From Candidatus Bathyarchaeota archaeon (lineage in GTDB: Archaea > Thermoproteota > Bathyarchaeia > EX4484-135): a stretch of 10,371 nt of DNA. Where the stretch lies: positions 1 through 10,371 of the forward strand of contig DQYM01000054.1 in assembly GCA_011040545.1 (NCBI GenBank). Direction: 5' to 3'. Under the pieces are notes generated by a model. The model saw only the letters and a program-made list of their open reading frames with translations, was not told the origin of the DNA and did no database searches. Of this stretch, positions 1 to 6,862 are shown one piece after another. Every line of letters starts with the position of its first letter. Within the stretch, counting starts at the first letter, position 1. A program made the position numbers and the translations under genes.

Positions 1-1802
1 AGGTTCCTTGGCTTATCTGGGTTCAGGCCTCTGTTAACGCTCACGTAGTAGGCAAATAGCTGGAGGGGCACAATGAAGGGGAGGGGCGTGAGGACCTCTG
101 GTAGGCCCTCTGGCACTGGTAGGCAGATGGTGTGATCGGCTAGGCCCTTGAGCTCCTCTGCATAGCACTCCCTAGTTAGGATGACCACCTTAAATCCAAC
201 GTGGGATGCCTCATTAGCATCGTTTAGTAGCTCCTTGCTAGGGCCATCTATGCTTGGGCATACAAATATTGCAATAGTGCCATCGCCAAGGCACCGAAGG
301 GCAAGCCCATCTAGCCTCGGGGCAGCTAGCGAGGGGGCATAGGCTATCTCAAGTAGCTTTAGACGGCCCTCAAGGGCAGTAGCGAAGTTAACGCCAGAGC
401 CTAGGAAGATGAACCTACTAGCGCCTGCGTAATGGCTTGCTAACTCTACTACCTCCTTCTCAGCTGCCCTTATTGTGTCCTCAATGAGGTTGGGCATGGA
501 GTGGATCCAACCCCATAGCTCCTCCATTTCCACATGGCCTAGCTTACCCCTCTTCTCAGCCATCTTTATGGCTAGCTGGCCTAGGACCGAGAGCTGGGCT
601 GTATATGTCTTCGTAGCTGCAACACCTATCTCAGGGCCAGATTGCTGGCATAGGTAGGCACGGGCTAGGCGTGTTAGCTTTGAGCCCAGGACGTTCGTTA
701 TGCCAAGTATCGTAGCCCCTCGCTTAAGGGCATATTCAACTGCTGCTAGTGTATCTGCCGTTTCACCCGATTGGCTAACGGCTAGCAGGGTCGTCTGTGT
801 CCCCACGAACCTACCGTAGTTCGCTATGAACTCAGAAGCTATAACTGGGTGAACGGGCTTCCTAGCTAGCTCGCTCATCATGTAGGAGGCAGCAAGGCAA
901 GCATGGTAAGATGTACCACAGGCCACCATGAAGGCCTCCCTAGCTGAGATAAGCAGATCTGCCATGAGGCTTAAGTAGCGCTCCTCAAGCCTAAGCGTGT
1001 TCCTAAGGGAGGAGGGCTGCTCATGTATCTCCTTGAGCATGAAGTGTGGGTAACCCCCTTTCTCGGCCATGTCAACCGTCCAATCTACCTCCCTCATGCG
1101 CCTCCTAACTGGCCTCCCAGATTTGAAGTCGTAGATCTCATAGCCATCTGGCCTTACAACTGCTAGGTCGCCATCCTCAAGCTGGATTATGCGCCTTGTG
1201 TAGGGCAGGATAGCTGGTATATCGGAGGCCACGTACATGCCATCCCCACCTACGCCTATGACGAGTGGGCTCTCCTTCTTAACGCAGATAAGGCCATCAA
1301 AGCCCACGTGGGCGATAACTAAGGCAAAGGAGCCCCTAAGCCTCCTAACGGCCATCATAGTAGCCTCAAGCAAGCTGAGGCCCTTAGACATGAATTCCTC
1401 TATGAGATGGGGGATTACCTCAGTATCCGTATTAGATCTAAATACATGGCCCCTCTCCTCAAGCTCCCTCCTCAGCTCTAGGAAGTTCTCTATTATGCCA
1501 TTGTGCACGACGGCGATTTGGTTCCTGCAATCCGTATGGGGGTGGGCATTCTCCTCGGTCGGGGCACCGTGGGTAGCCCAGCGGGTATGGCCAATGCCTA
1601 TGCTACCAGGTAGGTCGTCTAGGCAGAGCTCCATGTGGACCTTATCTATCTCACCAACACCCTTCTTTATGAATAGCTGGCCATTATGCACAGTGGCCTC
1701 ACCACATGAGTCGTAGCCCCTATACTCAAGTCTCCTCAGGCCTGAGAGCACCTTTGGGGCTGCTAACCCGCTCCTTAGGGCGCAGCCGAATATACCGCAC
1801 AA
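1..1802 (-). CDS. glmS: GlmS-like glutamine-fructose-6-phosphate aminotransferase (isomerizing), 3' end cut by the window
   Basis: By family, it uses glutamine and fructose-6-phosphate to make glucosamine-6-phosphate, the first step to UDP-GlcNAc and amino-sugar glycans. There are 600 complete codons here. The C-terminal text reads NRGLNPDKPRN, matching the DKPRNLAKSVTVE tail, so only a few residues are missing. The start is TTG at 1802-1800, preceded by GGGGAGGG, and it places the nucleophile Cys2 (MCGIFGC) directly after the initiator. The glutaminase domain is intact: HTRWATHG at 72-79, HNGIIEN at 100-106, TDTE at 125-128. SIS domain 1 is intact: CGTSYHA at 295-301, SQSGETADT at 343-351, and the GPEIGVAATKTYTAQL segment at 389-404. 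SIS domain 2 is odd: the usual ALKLKE...GELKHGPLAL stretch reads RLKLLEIAYAP then PRLDGLAL (479-502). Glu485 is kept but the catalytic-loop His is absent, with no frameshift visible. It may be a divergent GlmS or a paralogue with altered isomerase activity. It lies 52 bases downstream of ubiA and has its own TATA box. Confidence 0.9.
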   Translation of the reverse strand, partial: MCGIFGCALRSGLAAPKVLSGLRRLEYRGYDSCGEATVHNGQLFIKKGVGEIDKVHMELCLDDLPGSIGIGHTRWATHGAPTEENAHPHTDCRNQIAVVHNGIIENFLELRRELEERGHVFRSNTDTEVIPHLIEEFMSKGLSLLEATMMAVRRLRGSFALVIAHVGFDGLICVKKESPLVIGVGGDGMYVASDIPAILPYTRRIIQLEDGDLAVVRPDGYEIYDFKSGRPVRRRMREVDWTVDMAEKGGYPHFMLKEIHEQPSSLRNTLRLEERYLSLMADLLISAREAFMVACGTSYHACLAASYMMSELARKPVHPVIASEFIANYGRFVGTQTTLLAVSQSGETADTLAAVEYALKRGATILGITNVLGSKLTRLARAYLCQQSGPEIGVAATKTYTAQLSVLGQLAIKMAEKRGKLGHVEMEELWGWIHSMPNLIEDTIRAAEKEVVELASHYAGASRFIFLGSGVNFATALEGRLKLLEIAYAPSLAAPRLDGLALRCLGDGTIAIFVCPSIDGPSKELLNDANEASHVGFKVVILTRECYAEELKGLADHTICLPVPEGLPEVLTPLPFIVPLQLFAYYVSVNRGLNPDKPRN

Positions 1803-1830
1803 GTCCCTCCCCGTCCTGTAAAAGCATGTC

Positions 1831-1844
1831 CCTTTATAAAAGGC
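1831..1844 (-). promoter_or_regulatory. TATA box of glmS
   Basis: Read on the minus strand, the ubiA-glmS gap contains CCTTTTATAAAGGG, a nearly symmetric archaeal TATA element. It lies about 30-38 bases upstream of the TTG start of glmS, so transcription would begin close to the Shine-Dalgarno sequence GGGGAGGG. This suggests that glmS can be expressed independently of the upstream cluster. The call rests on position and motif only. Confidence 0.55.
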
Positions 1845-1854
1845 TAATTTCCCC

Positions 1855-2727
1855 TTACAACATGGAGCCAGCCACGAAGCTTACCATGCCAGTTGTCATC
1901 CAGAGTAGAACGGCATTCTTAACACGCTTTGCATTCTCCCTACTTTGATCCCTTGCTATTGAAATAGATGCCCATGTGAAGCCTGCATCTGTTATGATTA
2001 TCGGTGGTATGTAGGCCCAGGAAACAGTGCCGTGTAAAATCGGTATAATGCTGAGGCCCACGGCAGTTAAGTAGAAGGCAGCTGCTAGGCCAGCTGCAGC
2101 CTTAGGCCCAAGGGAGACAGCTACCGTCCTTATCCCCTTTGCTGCATCGCCAGGTATATCTACTATGCCCTTGTTCACCTCCCTTCCTAGGTTAGCGAGG
2201 AAGGCCATGGATGCGAAGAGGGCAACTAGGTTAGTTACATCGCCTAGGGCTATTAGGCTGCCGTAGGCAAATGGGATGGCCACGCAGAAGCTCACCATAG
2301 CATTACCAAGGAGGCCCGTCCTCTTGCCAATGGTTACATAGCTATCTGCTACTGCAGCTGCTATAAGGGCTGTTATAAAGCAGGGTAGGCTCGTTAGGTA
2401 AGCTGAGCTAAGCCCTATGGCTGTTAGGACTAAGGATAAGGCGATTGCCTCCCAGGGCCTCACTAGACCACTAGGTATTGGCCTGTTGGGCTCGTTTATA
2501 GCATCTATCTCCCTATCGTAGTAATCATTTAGGGCATTTGAAGCTGCTAGGAGGGAGAAGCCAGTTATGCAGCCAAGGGCAAGCTCAACTAGCCTATCGC
2601 TCGGAAGGCCACCACAGGCAACTACAGCCCCTACTACTACGGCAAAGCTCATCATAAGGCAATTTGGGGGCCTTAGGAGCTTAATGAAGCCCTTGAGCCT
2701 ATCCATAGGCCCTGGCCTAGGCCCCAA
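1855..2727 (-). CDS. ubiA: Digeranylgeranylglyceryl phosphate synthase (UbiA prenyltransferase family)
   Basis: By family, it adds the second geranylgeranyl chain to geranylgeranylglyceryl phosphate, making the archaeal diether lipid core at the membrane. Counting from the internal ATG at 2706, the N-terminus MDRLKGFIKLLRPPN has the RPPN signature of this subgroup. The first Asp-rich motif is NDYYDREID (60-68) followed by NEPNRPIPSG (71-80). The second is GREVNKGIVDIPGDAAKGIRT (within 174-194). Several hydrophobic helices (about 16-33, 44-58, 86-105, 108-122, 135-155, 158-172, 205-222, 264-282) fit an integral membrane enzyme. The start is a choice. TTG at 2727 has GAGGTG six bases upstream, the same arrangement as other genes here, and gives 290 residues. 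ATG at 2706 gives 283 residues, the usual N-terminus, but a weak ribosome site. It follows endA by 10 bases and is probably in the same transcript. Confidence 0.92.
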   Translation of the reverse strand: MGPRPGPMDRLKGFIKLLRPPNCLMMSFAVVVGAVVACGGLPSDRLVELALGCITGFSLLAASNALNDYYDREIDAINEPNRPIPSGLVRPWEAIALSLVLTAIGLSSAYLTSLPCFITALIAAAVADSYVTIGKRTGLLGNAMVSFCVAIPFAYGSLIALGDVTNLVALFASMAFLANLGREVNKGIVDIPGDAAKGIRTVAVSLGPKAAAGLAAAFYLTAVGLSIIPILHGTVSWAYIPPIIITDAGFTWASISIARDQSRENAKRVKNAVLLWMTTGMVSFVAGSML

Positions 2728-2737
2728 GCCCACCACC

Positions 2738-3277
2738 TCACTCAGCCCGAACCCACTCAGCAAGGGAGTAGTAAATTACCTCGCCCCTCCTATCAACCAC
2801 GGCTATTATGAGCTCCTTTCCCGTCCCTTGCGCCACCTTGAGGGCTTCTTCAAGCGACCTAAGGGTGATGGGGGAGCCCTCTAGTATGCAGTATATGAGG
2901 TATCTTGATGCCTTCTTGCCGTACGTACCCCTCTCGTAGAGCCTGAATAGAATACCATGCCCAAACCCCTTCTTCACCACGTAGCCCCTCTCCCTCAGGT
3001 CCCTGTATATGAGGTACTTAACCCACAATTGCTCATCTAGCGCCCTAAGCCTATCTAAAAGGGCCTGGAAGCTAAGTTCCTCGCCAGTTTCAGCATCTAC
3101 TACCTTGATCCTCCCCTTCTCAAGTAGGTATAAGGCCTCCCAGGGCTCAAGGACCAAGGTATCATCTTCCTTATGTCCAAAGCCCCTCCTAGCTAAGCTG
3201 TTCACGGCCTCAGGCTCCTTGGTAGTTAGCTTGCCCCGCTCGTAGGTAGCCATGAACATGCTTCCAGCCTTACCCAT
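2738..3277 (-). CDS. EndA-like tRNA-splicing endonuclease subunit lacking the catalytic His (probable structural subunit)
   Basis: A 179-residue member of the archaeal tRNA intron endonuclease family, which cuts bulge-helix-bulge sites in pre-tRNA. The N-terminal domain (about 10-85) and the C-terminal nuclease fold (YRDLRERGYVVKKGFGHG at 91-108, then FRLYERG, then IIAVVDRRGEVIYYS at 157-171) are clear. Of the Tyr-His-Lys triad, Tyr114 (FRLY) and Lys154 (GTGKEL) are present. The KEHS-type His position reads KKAS, with Ala123. In Thermoproteota the enzyme is known as a heterotetramer of catalytic and structural subunits, so I infer that this is the structural partner and that a catalytic paralogue lies elsewhere. 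His106 in GFGHG is an unlikely substitute. The ATG lies inside the mtnA stop region (8-base overlap), implying translational coupling. Met7 and Met9 are alternative starts. Confidence 0.88.
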   Translation of the reverse strand: MGKAGSMFMATYERGKLTTKEPEAVNSLARRGFGHKEDDTLVLEPWEALYLLEKGRIKVVDAETGEELSFQALLDRLRALDEQLWVKYLIYRDLRERGYVVKKGFGHGILFRLYERGTYGKKASRYLIYCILEGSPITLRSLEEALKVAQGTGKELIIAVVDRRGEVIYYSLAEWVRAE

Positions 3278-4283
3278 AGCGCTTCAATAGCTCATCTGGC
3301 TTGAAGACGCCATCCTCAGTTATTATGGCCGTGATGTAGCGCATGGGTGTGAAATCAAAAGCGGGATTAAGGACCTTAACGCCCTCTGGAGCTATCCTAA
3401 TGGGACCTACGTGGGTTACCTCCCTTGGATCCCTCTCCTCTATTACGACCTCGCTAGAGGCCCTAGATAGATCAAGGGTAGAGCTTGGTGCAGCTACATA
3501 AAATGGAATTCCATGCTCCTTCGCAAGGACAGCTATGCTGTATGTACCTATCTTATTGAAGACCCCATCTCTTACAATCCTATCTGCTCCCACGACCACT
3601 AGGTCAATCATGCCCTTGGCCATTACGTAGCCAACCATGTTATCCGTTATGAGGGTAACATTTATGCCGTCCTTTAGGAGCTCGTAGGCCGTTAGCCTAG
3701 CCCCCTGGAGCAGGGGCCTGGTTTCAGTAGCTATCACATGGACCTCCTTACCAGCCTCAACAGCAGCCCTAACCACGCCTAGCGCCGTCCCATAGCCTAC
3801 GGTAGCTAGGGCACCAGCATTACAGTGCGTTAGGATGGTCGCCCTCTGGGGAACAAGGGCTTGGCCATGCTTGCCTATGCGCTTGTTCATGGCTACATCT
3901 TCCTCAGCTATCAGATTGGCCTCCCTCACGACGGCCTCCCTGATGGCCTCTACATCGCCCTCTGCCTCCCTAGCAGCCTTTAGGACACGCTCAATAGCCC
4001 AGAACAGGTTGACGGCAGTTGGCCTAGTGGATCTTATGAGCTCAGCAGCCTCCTCAAGCTCAAGAAGGAGCTCCTCCTTGCTAGCTGCCCTTGACCTCAC
4101 GGCAGCCAGGGCTAGGCCATAGGCAGCTACAGCCCCAAGCAATGGGGCACCCCTTACCCTCATGCTCTTTATGGCCTCAGCTACCTCCCCAGGGTCCCTT
4201 AGCTCCAGCCAAACCTCCTCACTTGGAAGCCTGGTTTGGTCAAGAACCCTAAGGGCGCTTCCTAGCCACTCTACGCTCCTCAC
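3270..4283 (-). CDS. mtnA: S-methyl-5-thioribose-1-phosphate isomerase
   Basis: By family, it converts 5-methylthioribose-1-phosphate to the ribulose form in methionine salvage, downstream of methylthioadenosine phosphorylase. The 337 residues match the usual length. Motifs in order: DQTRLPSE (15-22), RGAPLLGA (44-51), RSTRPTAVNLFWA (84-96), THCNAGALATVGYG (152-165, catalytic Cys154), ETRPLLQGARLTAYEL (187-202), TDNMVGYVM (213-221), VGADRIVRDGVFNKIGTY (231-248, catalytic Asp234) and FYVAAPSSTLD (261-271). The APSSTLD and GADRIVRDG wording favours MtnA over the related ribose-1,5-bisphosphate isomerase and eIF2B-like proteins. The start is GTG at 4283-4281 with GAGGGG eight bases upstream; it yields the normal VEW...LDQTRLP N-terminus. 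It overlaps the PRTase gene by 35 bases and endA by 8, so it sits within an operon. Confidence 0.95.
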   Translation of the reverse strand: MRSVEWLGSALRVLDQTRLPSEEVWLELRDPGEVAEAIKSMRVRGAPLLGAVAAYGLALAAVRSRAASKEELLLELEEAAELIRSTRPTAVNLFWAIERVLKAAREAEGDVEAIREAVVREANLIAEEDVAMNKRIGKHGQALVPQRATILTHCNAGALATVGYGTALGVVRAAVEAGKEVHVIATETRPLLQGARLTAYELLKDGINVTLITDNMVGYVMAKGMIDLVVVGADRIVRDGVFNKIGTYSIAVLAKEHGIPFYVAAPSSTLDLSRASSEVVIEERDPREVTHVGPIRIAPEGVKVLNPAFDFTPMRYITAIITEDGVFKPDELLKRYG

Positions 4284-5067
4284 CCTTCTTGCCCCTCTGC
4301 CCTGGGTTGGGCTTCATGTAGTCCTCGTTTAAGGTTATCAGCACATCGGCAATGCAGCCATCGGGCACCTCTATCTTCTCCCTCCAATTGCCTACGCTTA
4401 TTAGGGCGAAGATGCCTGCTAACCTCGCCCCTATGCGCTTTGTTACAAGCTCTATCAAGGCCCTCTGGGTTTCACCAGTACGTATTACATCATCTACGAT
4501 TACTACCCACTCACGTTTCTTTATGCTACGCTTGGGCACGTACAGCGTTTCCCTAAAGCCTGATCCACGAATTAAATCAACCGTCCAGAACTCACTTACG
4601 CCTATTTCCTTCTCCTTCTTAGCTATTACAGTTGGTATGCCTAGCTCATCTGATAGCGTAGCTGCTAATGGTATGCCATCTACTGCTGCCGTTAGGATCT
4701 TATTTACCCTAGTCCCCTCAATCTTATCTATTATCCAGGTGGCTAGGTACTTCCTTATGAATGGATCATTTATTATAGCCGTGTTATCAAAGAAGCCATT
4801 CCCATCAAATTCTAGGCGGTCTACTATCCTATCGTGTATATTGATGGCCTTCATGATGATGTGCCATACCTTCTTGGCCCTTTCATAGGCTGGGACCACG
4901 TGCCCTAGCACGTAGCGTGATAGGACGGTTGGGGGGAGGCCAAGCAGCCTTGAGAGCTGGCTGTACGTGTACTCAGCCTTTAGGAAACGTAGGAGCTCTA
5001 TAACCTTAATGCGGAACTTGAGCTGCTCAAGTTTGGTGATGTTGTCATCACGCCCTAGCCTACCCAT
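4249..5067 (-). CDS. HTH-phosphoribosyltransferase regulator (GfcR/OrfE-like)
   Basis: A 272-residue protein with an N-terminal helix-turn-helix (about 34-56: YSQLSRLLGLPPTVLSRYV) joined to a type I PRTase domain. The PRPP-binding motif is VVIVDDVIRTGET (188-200). TAAVDGIPLAATLSDELGIP (126-145) is the usual core strand-loop of this family. Archaeal relatives are either annotated as orotate PRTase-like or, in haloarchaea, act as the sugar-catabolism regulator GfcR. A metabolite-sensing transcription factor is therefore more likely than a pyrimidine enzyme, but the ligand and targets are unknown. I chose ATG at 5067 because GGGAGGTG lies six bases upstream and a TATA box sits at the right distance. 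A longer TTG frame to 5160 would cross the promoter. The lysine/arginine-rich tail (RGKKGEERRVARKRP) overlaps mtnA. It is first in the minus-strand cluster and may be autoregulated. Confidence 0.85.
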   Translation of the reverse strand: MGRLGRDDNITKLEQLKFRIKVIELLRFLKAEYTYSQLSRLLGLPPTVLSRYVLGHVVPAYERAKKVWHIIMKAINIHDRIVDRLEFDGNGFFDNTAIINDPFIRKYLATWIIDKIEGTRVNKILTAAVDGIPLAATLSDELGIPTVIAKKEKEIGVSEFWTVDLIRGSGFRETLYVPKRSIKKREWVVIVDDVIRTGETQRALIELVTKRIGARLAGIFALISVGNWREKIEVPDGCIADVLITLNEDYMKPNPGQRGKKGEERRVARKRP

Positions 5068-5110
5068 AAGCAGCACCTCCCTGAGGCTATAGCGGGGGCT
5101 ACTAGCCTTA

Positions 5111-5123
5111 GATATTTTAATTA
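5111..5123 (-). promoter_or_regulatory. TATA box of the PRTase-mtnA-endA-ubiA cluster
   Basis: The minus strand reads TAATTAAAATATC, an A/T-only patch in a G/C-rich surrounding, about 45-55 bases before the ATG at 5067. Initiation about 25 bases downstream would give a short leader of some 20 bases containing the strong ribosome site GGGAGGTG. This is the only good promoter candidate ahead of the four overlapping or closely packed genes. Confidence 0.55.
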
Positions 5124-5508
5124 GCCATGCACAGGTACACGGCAAAAATAAGAAAGCCAAAATGAGGCCCTAGGGCCTGCTAAATGGCCAGTTTTAACAT
5201 CTAGCTGGAGCCAGATAACGGCCCAGTAGGGCAGCACTTGAGCAACACTTTCACATATCCCCTAACCTCCCCTAATACACCTTCCCCCCACGTGCCTACC
5301 TCACGCCTAAGGACCATAGAGAGCATGACAAGTTAGCAAGCCCTCAGGGATTAAGTGAAGATCTACGGTCCATCTAGTCCCAGCTATTAGCTAGTTGGAT
5401 GTAAAGAGGGGAGGAAAGGGGGCCTGGGGCAGATCAAGCAGCAGGACAGGCCCCTAATGCTACACTAGGCCCAATGGCCATTACAAGACCTTCCTATTAC
5501 GTGCTAGC
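5124..5508. other. Noncoding stretch between the minus cluster and the tRNA gene
   Basis: About 385 bases without a supportable gene, in an otherwise tightly packed window. Plus-strand frames are closed every few codons. The longest minus-strand frame is 41 codons (5326-5201) and lacks a ribosome site. Contents I can name: a perfect 14-base palindrome at 5165-5178, a CACGTG-containing C-rich patch near 5284-5300, a G-rich patch near 5407-5429, and a 10-base palindrome AATGGCCATT at 5473-5482. I found no matched C and D boxes and no known RNA fold. It could hold regulatory sites or an unrecognised ncRNA. Confidence 0.5.
5165..5178. repeat. Perfect 14-base palindrome upstream of the PRTase promoter
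   Basis: The sequence AGGCCCTAGGGCCT is its own reverse complement. It lies about 42 bases upstream of the TATA box of the PRTase cluster. That position would suit an activator or operator site for a dimeric regulator. GGCC and CCTAGG words are common here, so chance is possible. Confidence 0.4.
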
Positions 5509-5520
5509 AAAATCTTATAG
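5509..5520 (+). promoter_or_regulatory. TATA box of tRNA-Arg
   Basis: AAAATCTTATAG lies about 28-39 bases upstream of the mature tRNA 5' end at 5548. This is the expected spacing for an archaeal tRNA promoter with a very short 5' leader. A GGGAGGGGCAGGGG tract follows it. Confidence 0.55.
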
Positions 5521-5547
5521 GGAGGGGCAGGGGCCTAATAGCTGGTT

Positions 5548-5625
5548 GGGCCCGTAGCTCAGCCTGGATAGAGCGGTGGCCTTCTAAGCCACAGGTCCCG
5601 GGTTCAAATCCCGGCGGGCCCGCCA
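5548..5625 (+). tRNA. tRNA-Arg (anticodon UCU) with encoded CCA
   Basis: A full cloverleaf can be drawn by hand. The acceptor stem is GGGCCCG (5548-5554) paired with CGGGCCC (5615-5621), with discriminator G5622 and CCA at 5623-5625. The D arm is GCTC...GAGC (5557-5574) with a TGG loop. The anticodon stem is GTGGC/GCCAC (5576-5592) around loop CTTCTAA, giving anticodon TCT. The variable loop has five bases. The T stem is CCGGG/CCCGG (5598-5614) around TTCAAAT. There is no intron. It reads AGA and, by wobble, AGG, the preferred arginine codon in the neighbouring genes. Confidence 0.97.
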
Positions 5626-5662
5626 ACACTAGCCTACTCCTAGCCTGTGCCCTTGCTAGGCA

Positions 5663-5672
5663 ATTCTTAAGT
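5663..5672 (+). promoter_or_regulatory. Possible TATA box of the aminotransferase gene
   Basis: ATTCTTAAGT lies about 36-45 bases before the ATG at 5708, between the tRNA and the aminotransferase. Initiation 25-30 bases downstream would fall around 5695, leaving a short leader. The match to a TATA consensus is moderate. Confidence 0.35.
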
Positions 5673-5707
5673 AGCTAGCCTCTAGCATTGCCCCGTCGGT
5701 GGTAGGG

Positions 5708-6850
5708 ATGGCTAATGGACTGCTGATAATGCTCCCAGGCCCCACCAACGTGCCAGATAGGGTCCTGAGGGCCATGTCCAAGCCCCTGATAGGCCATAGG
5801 GGGCCTGAGTTCAGGGAACTCCACGAGAGGATAATTGAGAACGCCCGCTACGCCTTCCAGACAGAGGGCGATGTCCTCGTGCTCACCTGCTCTGGCACTG
5901 GTGGTGTGGCCTGTGCCATTGAGAATGCCATAACGCCTGGTGATAAGGTAGTCGTGCCCGTGTTTGGCGTCTTCAGCGAGAGGATAGCTGAGACGGCGAG
6001 GAGGGTAGGGGCTGATGTTGTAGAAGTGCCTATCAGGTGGGGGTCAGCACCGAGGGCTGAGCAGGTCGCAGGGGCTCTAGAAGGCGCTAAGGCCCTCTGC
6101 GTAGTCTATAATGAAACATCAACTGGTGCTACTGCTAGGGAGCTAGCTAAGCTCTGCGAGCTAGCTAAGGAAGCTGAGGCACTAGTGATAGTGGATGCTG
6201 TTTCCATACTGGGTGGAGATGAGCTACCAGTTGATAAGTGGGGCGTAGATATCTGCATCACTGGTAGCCAGAAGTGCCTTGCCTGCCCACCTGGCCTAGC
6301 CCTGCTCTCCATCAGCGAGGATGCCTGGGAGGCCATCAGGGCCAACCCACGTAGGCCCTTCTACTTTGACCTAGTTAGGGCAAGGGAGTTCTATGAGGAG
6401 CGTAGGGAAACGCCATTTACGCCAGCCATACCGCTGTTCTACGCACTAGATGAGGCACTCAAGATCATAAGGGAGGAGGGGCTTGAGGCTAGGATAGAGA
6501 GGCACAGGACCTGTGCTAGGGCCTTCTACGCTGGCCTTGCTGCCTTTGGCCTAGAGCCCTACCCCGAGCCTGAGTGGCGCTCAAATACCGTTATAACCGT
6601 TAGGGTGCCCAGCGATGTGGATGTTGAGGCCCTAAGGCGGGCTATGAAGGAGCAGTACGGCGTCCTAGTCGCTGGTGGCATGGGCAAGACTAAGGGCCTA
6701 GTTATCAGGATTGGCTGCATGGGCGCCATAACAGCTCGTGAGGTCCTCATAACGCTTAGCGCCCTAGGGGCTAGCTTAAGTAGCCTTGGGCATGAGGTGG
6801 AAATGGGCGAGGGGCTAGAGGCTGCTAGGCGGGAGCTTGGGCTAGCCTAA
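5708..6850 (+). CDS. Class V aminotransferase (alanine-glyoxylate/serine-pyruvate type)
   Basis: A PLP-dependent, fold-type I aminotransferase of 380 residues, the normal size. Motifs: LPGPTNVP (9-16) and GHRGPEF (29-35) at the N-terminus, SGTGGVACAIEN (62-73) for phosphate binding, YNETSTG (134-140), VDAVSILGGDELPVD (162-176, Asp163 facing the pyridine nitrogen), and ITGSQKCLACPPGLA (184-198) with the Schiff-base Lys189. VIRIGCMG (332-339) holds the substrate-carboxylate Arg335. The family includes alanine-glyoxylate, serine-pyruvate and serine-glyoxylate enzymes; the sequence does not settle the donor and acceptor. ATG at 5708 is preferred to GTG at 5699 because GGTGGT lies just ahead of it; Met8 is also possible. 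It is first in a plus-strand run, and the phosphoesterase begins 12 bases after its TAA. Confidence 0.93.
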   Translation: MANGLLIMLPGPTNVPDRVLRAMSKPLIGHRGPEFRELHERIIENARYAFQTEGDVLVLTCSGTGGVACAIENAITPGDKVVVPVFGVFSERIAETARRVGADVVEVPIRWGSAPRAEQVAGALEGAKALCVVYNETSTGATARELAKLCELAKEAEALVIVDAVSILGGDELPVDKWGVDICITGSQKCLACPPGLALLSISEDAWEAIRANPRRPFYFDLVRAREFYEERRETPFTPAIPLFYALDEALKIIREEGLEARIERHRTCARAFYAGLAAFGLEPYPEPEWRSNTVITVRVPSDVDVEALRRAMKEQYGVLVAGGMGKTKGLVIRIGCMGAITAREVLITLSALGASLSSLGHEVEMGEGLEAARRELGLA

Positions 6851-6862
6851 GGGGGATTGGGC

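Noticed and set aside
2728..2763. Longest ubiA frame, starting at TTG 2763 and overlapping endA by 26 bases.
   Set aside because: There is no ribosome site before 2763. TTG 2727 has GAGGTG six bases upstream, and the conserved family N-terminus begins at ATG 2706.
3270..4283. Ribose-1,5-bisphosphate isomerase or eIF2B-like subunit instead of MtnA.
   Set aside because: The LDQTRLP N-terminus, THCNAGALATVGYG, GADRIVRDG and FYVAAPSSTLD motifs are those of methylthioribose-1-phosphate isomerase.
5068..5160. N-terminal extension of the PRTase frame to a TTG at 5160 (303 residues).
   Set aside because: It crosses the likely TATA box, has no ribosome site, and encodes an unrelated hydrophobic lead. 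ATG at 5067 has GGGAGGTG at the right spacing.
5407..5534. Possible G-quadruplexes in the G-rich runs before the tRNA gene.
   Set aside because: Neither run has four well-spaced tracts of three or more G; each has three good tracts at most.
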